Positions 22,396 to 33,305 of a DNA stretch of 64,000 nucleotides are shown here, in pieces. A model generated the notes under the pieces. That model searched no databases, was not told where the DNA came from, and worked only from the letters and a program-made list of their open reading frames with translations. Numbering within the stretch: position 1 is the first letter of the stretch; each line of letters opens with the position of its first letter. The translations under genes were made by a program, and so were the position numbers. The stretch is from Sabellastarte sp. h YS-2021 (taxonomy: Eukaryota; Annelida; Polychaeta; Sabellida; Sabellidae). The stretch lies in the NCBI GenBank assembly GCA_964017235.1, contig OZ024929.1, positions 67,489,603-67,553,602 of the forward strand, read 5' to 3'.

Positions 22396-22990
22396 TTTCC
22401 TTGTTTTGCCTTTTTCCTTGCAAAATTTATAGTCTGGCTTCTCATTTCACATTTAACATAATCCCAGAGTATTTTTATATTCAAAATTAACCGTGTCCTT
22501 AATTTGTCTAATTTCCCCCTTTTATTAAATGTGCATATGCATGATCATTCAGGAGGTCATTGTTAAATTTCCACAGTCCTTTGCCCCTTTTATGGCTTTC
22601 AATTAGTTCAGGTTTTAAAGATGTTATACTGTGGTCAGAACTTTTACCAGGTGCGACCCGGATTTCATTTCACTTGGTATTCAAGCTGAACTGAAATAAG
22701 CCAAAAATCAAGTCTAGCCTGAACAAGTCCGAGTTTTGTTCTTTGTCTTCTTGTAAACAAAGGTTTAATTTCCTGTCTTAGCCTCCAGATGTTCACAAGA
22801 TAAATCATAGTAAAGACCTTTTACAGACTCACTTTATTCAGATTGTTTTTCTGATATACCTCCCTTTTTATCAATGGCAACATTCAAATATGTATTAAAA
22901 TTGCCCCCAATTATAATACTTGATCAGAGTATCTGTCCAATAAATTTTGGAGATTTTTCAGGAGTACCAAGCAGTAGTTATTCTTTCAAA
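22396..22990 (-). pseudogene. L1/Tx1-like endonuclease (APE domain) fragment
   Basis: Minus-strand translation gives IIIGGNFNTYLNVAIDKKGG (family GGDFN, Asp changed to Asn), IWRLR-type wording, QARLDFWLISVQLEYQVK and SDH in different frames, followed by KRGKGLWKFNNDLLND nearer 22600. This is the AP-like endonuclease that nicks the target in L1/Tx1 elements, plus the linker to RT. It has several frameshifts. Confidence 0.78.
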
Positions 22991-23078
22991 CTCTCCATTA
23001 GGTAAAATGTGTGAACAGAATAAAATAGCAAATTAGTAAAATAATAAATTTCATATTTTTAAATGTAAAATACATTTT

Positions 23079-23382
23079 TATGAAGAAAAATGTATATACC
23101 TACCATATGAAAACACTTGGGTCAGCTTGGCTTGGCTTTCGGTGACCGCCACATACACCATACATAGAATTTAACATTAAGGGGAGACCCTTATTAAACC
23201 TATGTACTTGCTACCCTTTGACCCCTGGTGACCTAATTCACTCTGCCATGCGCAGTAATACAGAAATAGTTCATTCTTTTTGTGAATAAACATAAATGCT
23301 GGAAAAAGGTCTTTTTTGAAATGTGGGGCTGGCGGGAGGGTGATTTGCTGTTTTCATATGGTAGGTATATACATTTTTTTCA
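23079..23382. repeat. Dispersed repeat with inverted ends, copy 1
   Basis: AAAAATGTATATACCTACCA (23092) and its inverted copy (GGTAGGTATATACATTTTT, about 23359) flank a 240 bp interior. The interior (CGGTGACCGCCACATAC, GTACTTGCTACCCTTTGACC) recurs inverted at 47515-47722 and, in part, at 53827-53945. Non-coding. Confidence 0.7.
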
Positions 23383-23569
23383 TAAATATGAAAACACTTG
23401 GGTTGAATGCTGCTATCTACACTCTATTAGGTCAGCTCAAAGGAAGGGGCATAAATATGCCACTGTGCTCAGAATAGGCACATGCCAAGAGGCACTAAGA
23501 AGCACGTTTCTGAAAATGGAGATGAAGAAAAGGTTTCCTAAAAGGGAAATGCCACCCCCCTTTTCTGAG

Positions 23570-24160
23570 ACTTAAGAAATCATAAAGAGTTTCACAGAGT
23601 TTGGGGGAATAAAGGATAAAATGTTAATCAAAAAAGATATTGTCTAAGCAGCAATATCACCCTCTTTGGACTTCAGAGGAAAGACAAAGAAGAAGTCCTC
23701 CTAAGACAGTCAGAAAAGGTAGATAGATAGTATCTAAGGAATCTGATAGTAAGGAAGGAACTGTCCTCTAAGTCACCCTGACCAAGACAAAAGTCAAAGC
23801 CGGAAGAGCCTTCTGGAGGAAACTGGCTTAAGCCAGGAAAGTAAGATCTGACTTAAGGATGACTTAGGCCATCTCTAGGGAATGAGACGAGACCTTTAAA
23901 TAAAGGAAGAAAGACTGTCTAATATGTGAAAAAAGTGGCTCAGCAAGTGAAAAGGGTTCAAGAAAAGCCTTGGTAAAAGCCTGCAGAACCAAGGCTTAAG
24001 TTCCAAGCAGGTAGGTGACCACTACCCTCACGCTGGACTTAAAGAAGCTCTAAAAAGACTTCTAAGCTCTCTATAAGAACCCAACTCCAAATTACTACAT
24101 GGAGCTGACCTGTATCCCTATTGCCTGAGGAAATATTTCCAAAATAGGAAAATTCAGCAA
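23570..24160 (-). pseudogene. DIRS-type tyrosine recombinase relic
   Basis: Minus-strand reading VLQAFTKAFLEPFSLAEPLF (near 23960) matches the (L/M)LTxAPFEPLxEASL region of DIRS recombinases. Further on, RYYLSTFSDCLRRTSSLSFL (about 23720) matches the spacing of the later recombinase domain. Several stops and frameshifts. No catalytic tetrad can be read intact. Confidence 0.5.
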
Positions 24161-25320
24161 TAAAAGGGACAGTTGAAGCATGGCAGAGTGGCCATGTTTC
24201 TCCCAAGTTTTTTTTGAAGCAGTTCCACCTTGTTCATAGACAGTTACAGAGGATTAAATATCCTCAATTACCCCTCCTCTGAACATTCCTCTGTAAGGAG
24301 ACTTCAGCCACAAGGCATGAAGAAAGGAACTCCATAAAAATTGGGCCAACTCAGCGCCAACATATCCCCAGACAGGTCATGACTCACGCAACATGTTTTG
24401 ACTGGGTATTTTCCATGGGACCCCTTCTGTGTGATATAATCTTGAGGGAAAACATAATCAACCACTTATATAAGAACCTGAGTAATTCAATCTACAATAT
24501 TTTTATTTTGCAAGCAAAATGGTATCCCAAGACGATAGATGTGAATCCAGGAACATTGCCCACAAGAACTTTGCCCAATACAAAATCTATCCATAGACAC
24601 TTTGCCCGCAAGGAACTTTGCCCACAACAATCTGACAGGGTAGGATGTTCACCCACAATTTTTCTAACCATATACACATTTTCATTTTTTATCAATCAAT
24701 CAATTAATCAATCAATCAATACTCATTTAGATAACTACTCAGGACATATAGTGTTGAAACAGACAAACATTAACTGAACTAAAGTTGCACTATATAAAAT
24801 ATGTAAGTTGATTTCATTAGCATTTAATTCACTGTTGATAGATTTACATAGTACTGCAAAATGGAAACAATAAAAATACCAGAGGTGGCCATAACCTTTG
24901 CAATGAAGAATGCATGTATACAAAAAAGGTTTCAAGAAAGTCCAATAGTCATTGAGAATATTATTACATTGTAAAATTACATATTTATTCTTATTAATCA
25001 AGAAGCTGACCTTTAATATGGTAGATATTGTACACTTATACTTCAATAAAACATTAAAAAGCTAATTACGTGGATATTATTTCATATAATTATTTTATGC
25101 AAAGTTCCTCCCCTGTAAAAATGTGGTGGGCAAAGTCCTTTGTGGGCAAGACTCCTTGCAGGCAAAGGTCCACACACAAGTTTATATGTTTCTTTGTTTC
25201 AGTATATTAGTGTACAGATGAAATATTATAAAACAAATATGCAATTAGATTTTGTTGTTTTTTCTTCATAATTTGACATGTATCCTTCCAAGCCTTTTAC
25301 AGAGTAAATTAAAGCTGGTT
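24161..25320. other. No gene; scattered GAACTTTGCCCACAA words and an (ATCA)n tract
   Basis: GAACTTTGCCCAC-type words occur at 24552-24632 and inverted at 25105-25165, suggesting the ends of a degenerate inverted-repeat element. A simple repeat of ATCA runs from 24692 to 24720. No supportable ORF. Confidence 0.45.
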
Positions 25321-25321
25321 T

Positions 25322-25969
25322 CACAGTTTCATTTATAATGAGAAGAAACAGTAAAATCAAACAATATCACTTCTCAGTTCCTTGCAAACAAAATGAAGTT
25401 TTAGTTTATATAGTGCTACATATGCCCTTTTCATATGCCCTTTTTATACCATCATACTGCTTAAACAAAGAAGATGAGTGCTTTTTTTATATATCTGTGT
25501 AGAGCAAAAAAAAAACCAAAAAAACAAAGATATGGTATAAATCTGATTGATGTACGATGAACATCTAATTAAACATCTAACACTATTACTGAAGATCAAA
25601 CACTATGAGATATGCAACCCCACTGACCAGCCTGGTTCTTTGGTTCACAGTTTCATTTATAATGAGAAGAAACAGTAAAATCAAACAATATCACTTCTCA
25701 GTTCCTTGCAAAGAAAATGAAGTTTTAGTTTATATAGTGCTACATATGCGCTTTTACATATGCCCTTTTTATACCATCATACTGCTTAAACAAAGAAGAT
25801 GAGTGCTTTTTTTATATATCTGTGTAGAGAAAAAAAAACAAAAAAAAAAACAAAGATATGGTATAAATCTGATTGATGTAGGATGAACATCTGATTAAAC
25901 ATCTAACACTATTACTGAAGATCAAACACTATGAGATATGCAACCCCACTGACCAGCCAGGTTCTTTGT
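25322..25969. repeat. Recent 324 bp direct tandem duplication
   Basis: CACAGTTTCATTTATAATGA at 25322 recurs at 25646, and the two copies stay almost identical to CCAGCCTGGTTCTTTG / CCAGCCAGGTTCTTTG. Differences are a handful of substitutions and A-tract length changes. There is no transposon end at the junction, so slippage or unequal exchange is likely. Confidence 0.92.
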
Positions 25970-26225
25970 TTCTGATATAATATCATTTCAATACCTTGGT
26001 TTATTTAGTGTCACTCAATAGCTGGAGTTCCCCAGAGGGGGGTGGGGGGACTACATTACCTAATATGACAAAGGGATGGAGTGATACTGCATAAATGGTA
26101 AGAGATAACAAACACTCTGGTATATATAAAAGGGGTAATAAAATACTCAGAAATCATCAATGGTCCAGGCTATCTCTTTTATAAACTTGCCCCCCAAAAA
26201 TGGTTAATATTATGACCAATAAAAA

Positions 26226-26464
26226 TTTATTTATTCATTTATTTTGGGTTTTATGTCACTTTCAACACTGTATAGGTCATATCACGACGGGTAGATGGAA
26301 GGGCAGAGGAAACCAGTACATACAGTTCGTCAGGGTTCTGTACTGTAAACTGCCGACCAACAGCAAGCAACTACCAGCTTTCCCACTTGAGGCTATGCTG
26401 AGAACCGAACCCCGGCCTCAGAGGTGGGAGGCGAGAGTGTTACCACTCTGCCACCGTGGCCCCC
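26226..26464 (-). mobile_element. tRNA-derived SINE (same family as 12.9 kb), minus strand
   Basis: Read on the minus strand it has the same GCCACGGTGGCAGAGTGGTA head, B box GGTTCGGTTCTCAGC and AAATAAATAAA tail. The flanks ATGACCAATAAAAA (26212) and ATGACTAATAAGAA (26465) are an imperfect 14 bp target duplication. R1 copy a, at 8690, is the unoccupied site. Confidence 0.92.
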
Positions 26465-26797
26465 ATGACTAATAAGAAAAAAAAATCAAATATATAAACA
26501 AGGAATGTCCAACAGGAAAATTATACCTCCAGATTTAAATATAAGTTATTAAACCACAAGAATAGATTTATAATAATAATTCGGAATTGAGAATTATAAG
26601 AGTGTGATTATCAACTGAACTAAGTTCATAACTGCAGGAGCTGTGTCAAAATTAACTGAGGCAAGTTGAATAAAACTGGGCTAGTTAAGGGTTAAAAATC
26701 CCCTATTTTTACTACATAAGGCTATAATTTCATTAATAACAGTGTCCATTTTGCCTACTTTAATATGTATAACCAGTTTCATTTTAAAAAGTTAACA

Positions 26798-29700
26798 AGC
26801 AATCGGTGCCCGTGAATGGGCTCTGTGTCAGCTGACTGTGTGTTTTGAGTTTCAGAGTAGAAGTGACAGAAGAAGGACACAGAAGTTGCGCCCTGGAAAT
26901 GGAAAGTAAGAAGTTAACTGTTAAAGTGTAAAAATTAAGTTAAAAACATATTTAAAGAAAATACTGCAAATGCAATAGTTTTCGAGTTCCAACTGATTTA
27001 CTCAACAGTGAGAACCTCGAAGTAGCTATTACTCAGCTATGCAAGGAGCTACAGGTCTGCAATCATACTATTTTATAGCTCACCCAAATGTATGTTGATA
27101 CCTTATCTAAACAAAATACTGTAAATGAAATAATTTTCAAGTTACAACTGATTAACTGAACAGTGAAAATCTAAAAGTAGCTATTGCTCAGCTATGCCAT
27201 GAGCTACAGGTCTACAATTTGACCCATAAGTATGTGAACAACATATGTAAACAGATTACTCTAAATGCAATAGTTTTCAAGTTACATCTGATTTACTCAA
27301 CAGTGAGAAAACTTGAAAGTAGCTGTTGCTCAGCTATGCTATGACATACAGGTCTGCAAATTCACTATGTTAAAGCTGACCCAAAAGTAGGTGAACAACA
27401 TAATTATAGAAAATACTTAAAATGCAATATTTTTCAAGTTACAACTGATTTACTCAACAGTGAGAACCTGAAAGTAGCTATTACTCAGCTATGCCATGAG
27501 CTACAAATCTGCAATTTCACAACATTATAGCTAATTCAAAAGTAGATGAATAACATATTAAAACAAAATACTCTAGCTGCAATAGTTTTTAAGTTACAAC
27601 TGATTAACTCAACAGAGAAAACCTCAAAGTGGCTATTGCTCAACTATGGAATGAGCTACAGGTCTGCAACTTTACTATGTTATAGCTGACTGAAAAGTAC
27701 ACGAACAATATATGTAAAGAAAATACTCTAAATGCAATAGTTTTCAAGTTAAAACTGATTTACTCAACAGTGAAGACCTGAGAATAGCTATTACTCAGCT
27801 ATGCCATGAGATACACATCTGCAACTTTAATATGTTATAGGTTATTCAAAAGTAAATGAATAAGATATTTAGACAAAATTCTCTAAATGCAATAGTTTTC
27901 AAGTTACAACTGATTTACTCAACAGAAAAAACCTCAAAGTAGCTATTGCTCAGCTATCCAATGAGCTACAGGTCTGCACCTGTATTATGTTAAAGCTGAG
28001 CCATGACCTACAGGTCTGCAATTTCACTATGTTATAGCTAACTCAAAAGTAGGTGAAGAACATATTTAAAGAAAATACTCTAAACCGATTTACTCCACAG
28101 TGAGAATCTAATAATAGCTATTGCTCTGCTATGAAATAAGCTACAGGTCTGTAATTTTTCTATGTTGTAGCTGACCCAAAAGTAGGTGAATAACATATTT
28201 AAAGAAAATATTCTAAAGTCAATAGTTTTCAAGTTATACTGGTTTACTATGCCATGAGATACACATCTGCAACTTTAATATGTTATAGGTTATTCAAAAG
28301 TAAATGAATAAGATATTTAGACAAAATTCTCTAAATGCAATAGTTTTCAAGTTACAACTGATTTACTCAACAGAAAAAACCTCAAAGTAGCTATTGCTCA
28401 GCTATGCAATGAGCTACAGGTCTACAATTTTACTATGTTATAATTGATCCAAAAGTATCTGAATAACATATTTATACAAAATACTATGAATGTAATAGTT
28501 TTCAGGTAACTGATTTGCTCAAGAGTGAGAAGCTCAAATAGCTACTGATTAGCTAGGAAATAAGCTACAGGTCTGCAATTTTACTATGTTATAGCTGATC
28601 CAAAAGTAGGTGAATAACATATTAAACAAAATACTCTAACTGCAAAAGTTTTGAAGTTACAACTGATTTACTCAACAGTGATAACATCAAGGTAGCTATT
28701 ACTTAGCTATGGAAAGAGCTACAGGTCTGCAATATTACTATGTTATAGCTGACCCAAGAGTATCTGAATAACATATTTATACATAATACTGTAAATGTAA
28801 TAGTTTTCAAGTTACGACTGATTTACTCAAGAGTGAGAAGCTCAAAAAAGTTATTGCTCAGCTATGAAATAAGCTACAGCTCTGCAATTTTACTATGTTA
28901 TAGCTGATCCAAAAGTAGGTAAATAACATATTTACACAAATTTCTGTAAATGCAATAGTTTTCCAATTACAACTGATTTACTCAACAGTGAGAACCTCAA
29001 AGTAGCTATTACTCAGCTATGCAATGAGCCACAGGTCTGGAAATTCACCATGTTATAGCTGACCCCAAAATAGGTGAATAACATATGTAAACAAAATACT
29101 CTAAATGCAATACTTTTCAACTTATAAGTGATTTACTCAACCGTGATAACCTAAAAGTAGCTATTACTCAGCTATGCTATGAGCTACAGGTCTAAAATTT
29201 TACTATGTTAAAGCTGACCCAAAAGTAGCTGAATAACATATTTATACGAAATTCTCTAAATGCAACAGTTTTCAAGTTACAAGTGATTTTACTCATGATG
29301 GAAGTTACTGAAAAGCCCAAAAGTAGCTATTACTCACTTAGCCATTGAGATAGACACCCAAGTTACACACCATGTTGTAGCTATGAAAAAAGTAGCTGAA
29401 TAACATATTTTAACAAAATGCTCTAAATGCAATACTTTTCAAGTTATAAGTGATTTAGTGCATGATTTCATGAATTTTAATGCATTAAAAATATTTTAAA
29501 AATCATATGCACAATCATATGTGCAAGATATGAGAGAAATCCCTGCAATAGTCACTAAGAAAATTATGATAAAGTGTTAAAATTTTCATACTTAGGGTTG
29601 TGGGTACCTAACTTATAATGGCTGTAGCAAACAGACAAACAAACAGATCTGCATGCCTTGAACAACTTTTCATGCTAGATAGATAAGCTATCTTTAAAAA

Positions 29701-29815
29701 AACAGCATGTCTCTTGGCCTTGTAGTTTCAGAGGAGAAGTCGCTCACACGTATGTGTATGTCCACGCCGCAGAGAGACGACATAATGTTAGCCGACTGAC
29801 AAGTCAGCTGACATA
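26798..29815 (+). mobile_element. Satellite-carrying mobile element, 3.0 kb copy
   Basis: R1 copy a reads straight through (TTTTAAAAGTGAAAAACTC near 9045) where copy b has TTTTAAAAAGT, then 3.0 kb, then AAAAACTC, so the insertion is bounded at about 26798 and 29815. Order: left arm with CAATCGGTGCCCGTGAATGG and GTCAGCTGAC; leader (AGAGTAGAAGTGACAG, CACAGAAGTTGCGCCCTGG); array; trailer (GATTTAGTGCATGATTTCAT); right arm ending AGTCAGCTGACAT. No ORF is present, so it must be moved by enzymes from elsewhere. Helentron/pearl-type elements of bivalves also carry ~150-160 bp tandem cores, but I see no diagnostic 3' hairpin plus CTRR here, so the class is open. Confidence 0.8.
26945..29440. repeat. 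Satellite array, about 16-17 monomers of ~150 bp
   Basis: The monomer landmarks, in order, are AAATGCAATAGTTTTCAAGT, TACAACTGATTTACTCAACA, GTAGCTATTACTCAGCTATG, GAGCTACAGGTCTGCAATTT, ACTATGTTATAGCTGACC and AAAAGTAGGTGAATAACATA. Units differ by roughly 10-20%. A larger duplication is visible (27800-27960 repeated at 28240-28420, including ATGCCATGAGATACACATCT). There are no spacers and no coding frame. Confidence 0.9.
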
Positions 29816-31129
29816 AAAACTCAGGAAGTAGAGGGATAAAAACACAAAAATAAGTTCTTAAAAACCTAAGATAGCCATAAAATAATTAATATTCAAAATT
29901 TAAATAGACAGGCACTTCCTTTGAAAAATGAAAAAATTTCAGCTCTATGAGCCACATAGTTCGACAGTTACAGGGCTTTAAAGTGGCACAATGTCCATAA
30001 ATTGGGTCTCTGTGGGCATTTTAGAATCATTAAAGTGACCTTAGCAATTAAACTACAGACCTGAAACTTTTTGGGGACATAGATAACAAACAAAAATTAT
30101 ATACAATACAGTTTGAGAGTTGTCACACTTAATACAGAAAAAAATGTCAAAAAGGTCTCTTGGGTGAGTGTCTATGGTTCTCTTACCCAGGTTAAATGTC
30201 TACTAAAAGCCTTGATTTTTGGCACATGTAAAAAGAACATCATAAAGTATTCCTAATTGAGATTTCAGCCCTATCAGTCACATAGTTTAACAGTCACAGG
30301 GCTTAAAAGTGGCAAAAAGTCCAAATATTGGGTCTGTGTGGGCTTTTTAGATACCTCAATGTGACCGTCAAATTAAAGCTTCAGACTTAAAATCTTTCAA
30401 AATCAAAGATTGTACATAGAATGTATATCTATATGTTTGAAACTTTTCAGACTTACCATTTCCAAGTTACAGGGCAAAGCATGTGAAAAATGTCTTAAAA
30501 GGGTCATTTGGGTGGGTGTTTATGGTCCTCATACACAGGTTAAATGTCTATTAAAGGTCTAAATTTTGGGCCACATGTAAGAAAACATATCAATATATTC
30601 CCAGATGATATTTCACTTAGATGAAGGACATAGTTTGAAAGCTACTGTGCTTGAAAGTGGCAAAAAGTGCATAAATTGGGTCTCTGTGGGCAATTTTGAG
30701 ACCTTAAGTCGACCTTTTAGGTAAACCTACAGTTTGAAACTCATCAGAATTACCACTTCCAAATTATAGGGCAAAATATGTGGAAAATGTAGAAAAATAT
30801 CCCTAAGTGGCATCTTTATGGGCCTCAAACACAATTCTATCCTCAACTTAAAGTCCTGATTTTCGGCACATGTACTAAGAATATATTAATGTGTTCTCAG
30901 GTAAATGTTAGCCAGATGAGCCTCATAGATTGTGACCTAGAGGGCTCTAAGTGGCCAAGTAAAATTTCTGACCTTTAGGTGGCCATAAGTTCTTTTTAAT
31001 GAAAGTTTAGGGCACCCTTAACATGTGTACAAAGTTTGAAAAAAATACTGATCTGTTTTTGAGTCTGGGGATATAATAACAAACCTCTAGATAAAGTTGT
31101 TATAGAAGAATAAGAGGAAGAGCCACTGG

Positions 31130-31390
31130 CTTTCATAAAGGAGATCTTGAGGCCAAACCTTGGCAATTACCAAGGCAGGCTAGAAGAAGCATGGTGCAGC
31201 TGTGAAAGTTGATTAACTTCATGGCCATAGTGGACAAAGAGCTGAAGGAGGGAAGGAGAGAAAACAAGTACTCTGGACAAAAAACTCCAGGGCATCTGTT
31301 GCCCAAGTCTAAGGATCTAGCACAGGAGGCACATTGAAGAGCAGCTTGTGATTGAATCACATGGCAAGGAGATCTAAACTAGAAATAGGA
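31130..31390 (-). pseudogene. Possible DIRS-type linker/recombinase N-region remnant
   Basis: One minus-strand frame has wording like the DIRS segment before the recombinase (TDALEFFVQS, then PALVIAKVWPQ), but the match needs several frameshifts. Confidence 0.28.
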
Positions 31391-31597
31391 TGGATTGGCA
31401 TGCGTAATGTCCACACAAAGGGAAGCATGAGTTTTGCTCTAAAACTTGGACTAATGTCTTTGGGGCATAAGGAAGTGGTAGCCCTATTCATTGAAAATCC
31501 TTAGATTGGAGATGTTCAGATTGAAAATTCTGAGATGGTAACAAATCTTTTGAAAACCCTGAGGTGGGGCCTTGAAAATCCTTAAATGTATAGAACT

Positions 31598-33305
31598 CAT
31601 TGTGAGATTTCGACTAAATCGCTCTATCTCGCACAGTTAAGGAGATAGAAGGAAATTTGTGGTTTTGCATTTTTGGCAAAAATTGTAAAATTCAAAATGG
31701 CCACCATTTTTGGGGAGAGGAAATTTGTTTGAAAAGAAAAGTTTGCAGAGACACCCTGTGGGTCAAAAATTTGACAAAATCGCTCGATCTCGCACGGTTA
31801 AGGAGATAGAAGCAAATTAGTGTTTTTGCATTTTTAGCCGAGTACATTGCCTAGATACCCTGTGGGTCAAAAATTTTGACGAAATGGCAAAATTTCGAAA
31901 AGTCAAAATGGCAGCCATTTTTGGGGAGAGGAAAATTTTTTGAAAATTGCCAATAGTACATTGTGTAGATACACTGTGGGTCGAAAAGTTCGACAAAATC
32001 GCTCTATCTTACACGGTTAAGGAGATAGAAACCAATTAGTGCTTTTGCATTTTTGGCAAAAATTTGAAAATTCAAAATGGCCGCCATTTTTGGGAAGAGG
32101 AAATTTTTTTTGAAAATTGAAAAATGTAGTTTGCTTAGATACCCTGTGGGTCGAAAATTTTAACAAAATCACTCTATCTCGCACGTTTAAGAAGATAGAA
32201 CCAAATTTTGGGCAAAAATTCAAAATGGCCGCCATTTTTGAAGAGAGTAAAAGTTTTTGAAAATTGCAAAGAGTAGTTTGCTAAGGTACTCTGTGGACAA
32301 AATTTTGACAAAATTACTCTATCTCGCACAGTTAAGGAGATAGAAGCAAATTTGTATTTTTGGCAAAAATTGTAAAATTCAAAATGGCCACCATTTTTGG
32401 GGAGAGGAAATTTTTTTGAAAATTGCAAAGAATAGTTTGCAAAGATACCCTGTGGGTCAAAAATTTCGACGAAATGGCTCTATTTCGCACGGTTAAGGAG
32501 ATAGAACCAAATTTGTGGTTTTGCACTTTTGGCAAAAAATCAAAAATTCAAAATGGCCGCCATTGTTGAAGAGAGTAAATTTTTTTTATGAAAAATTGCA
32601 GAGTAGTTTGCTAAGGTAACCTGTGGGTGAAAATTTCAACGAAATCGCTCTATCTCGCATGGTTAAAGAGATGGAAGCAAATTTGTGTTTGTATTTTGGC
32701 CAAAAACTCAAAATGGCCCCCATTTTTGGGGAGAGTAAAATTTTTTTTTAAAATTGCAAAGAATAGTTGGCAAAGATACCCTGTGGGTCAAAAATTTCGA
32801 CGAAATGGCTCTATTTCGGACGGTTAAGGAGATAGAACCAAATTTGTGGTTTTGCACTTTTGGCAAAAAACCAAAAATTGAAAATGGCCGCCATTGTTGA
32901 AGAGAGTAAATTTTTTTTATGAAAAATTGCAGAGTAGTTTGCTAGGAGACCCTGTGGGTCGAAAACTTCGACGAAATCGCTCTATCTTAGTATTTTTCCA
33001 TTTTTGGCAAAAATTTGAAAATTCAAAATGGCCGGAATTTTTTTTGAAAATTGAAAAGTGTAGTATGCTGAGATACCTTGTGGGTCGAAAATTTCGACGA
33101 AATCGCTCTATATTGCACAGTTAAGGAGATAGAAGGAAATTTGTGTTTTTCCATTTATGGCAAAAATTCGAAAATTCGAAATGGCCGTCATTTTTGGGGA
33201 GAGTAAAAGTTTTTTGAAAATTGCCAAGAGTACATTGCTTAGATAGCCTGTGGGTCGAAAATTTCGATGAAATCGCTCTATCTCGCATGGTTAGGAGATA
33301 GACAC
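31598..33305. repeat. Tandem array, about 12 units of 100-172 bp, with AAAATGGCCGCCATTTT
   Basis: Each unit holds CCCTGTGGGTCAAAAATTT, GACGAAATCGCTCTATCTCG, GGTTAAGGAGATAGAA, TTTTTGGCAAAAATT and an AAAATGGCCNCCATTTTTG box. CTGTGGG landmarks lie near 31755, 31858, 31971, 32142, 32289, 32447, 32618, 32777, 32949, 33075 and 33246. The 17 bp palindrome is exact at 32074 and 32222 and nearly exact at 32552 and 32881. Short ORFs here are by-products of the repeat. Confidence 0.92.

Larger units (their letters stand above)
26133..31065. repeat. Dispersed repeat R1, copy b, with two insertions
   Basis: It parallels 8611-10930 (AATAAAATACTCAGAAATCA at 26133; TGATCTGTTTTTGAGT at 31049). A SINE (26226-26464) and the satellite-carrying element (26798-29815) interrupt it. 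The right part (29870-31040) shows about four diverged internal units of 310-350 bp, with AAAGTGGCAAAAAGTCCA-like words. Non-coding. Confidence 0.82.

Noticed and set aside
26945..29440. Regularly spaced repeats that might suggest a CRISPR array
   Set aside because: The whole ~150 bp unit repeats without unique spacers, units vary throughout, no cas genes are present, and the setting is eukaryotic.
31133..31360. 75-codon cysteine-containing ORF as a secreted peptide
   Set aside because: No signal peptide or regular Cys pattern; neighbouring frames read as a weak DIRS remnant.
32017..33124. Overlapping 60-84 codon ORFs with ENGGHFEF-type repeats
   Set aside because: They follow the tandem DNA unit and occur on both strands; unit lengths are not multiples of three.
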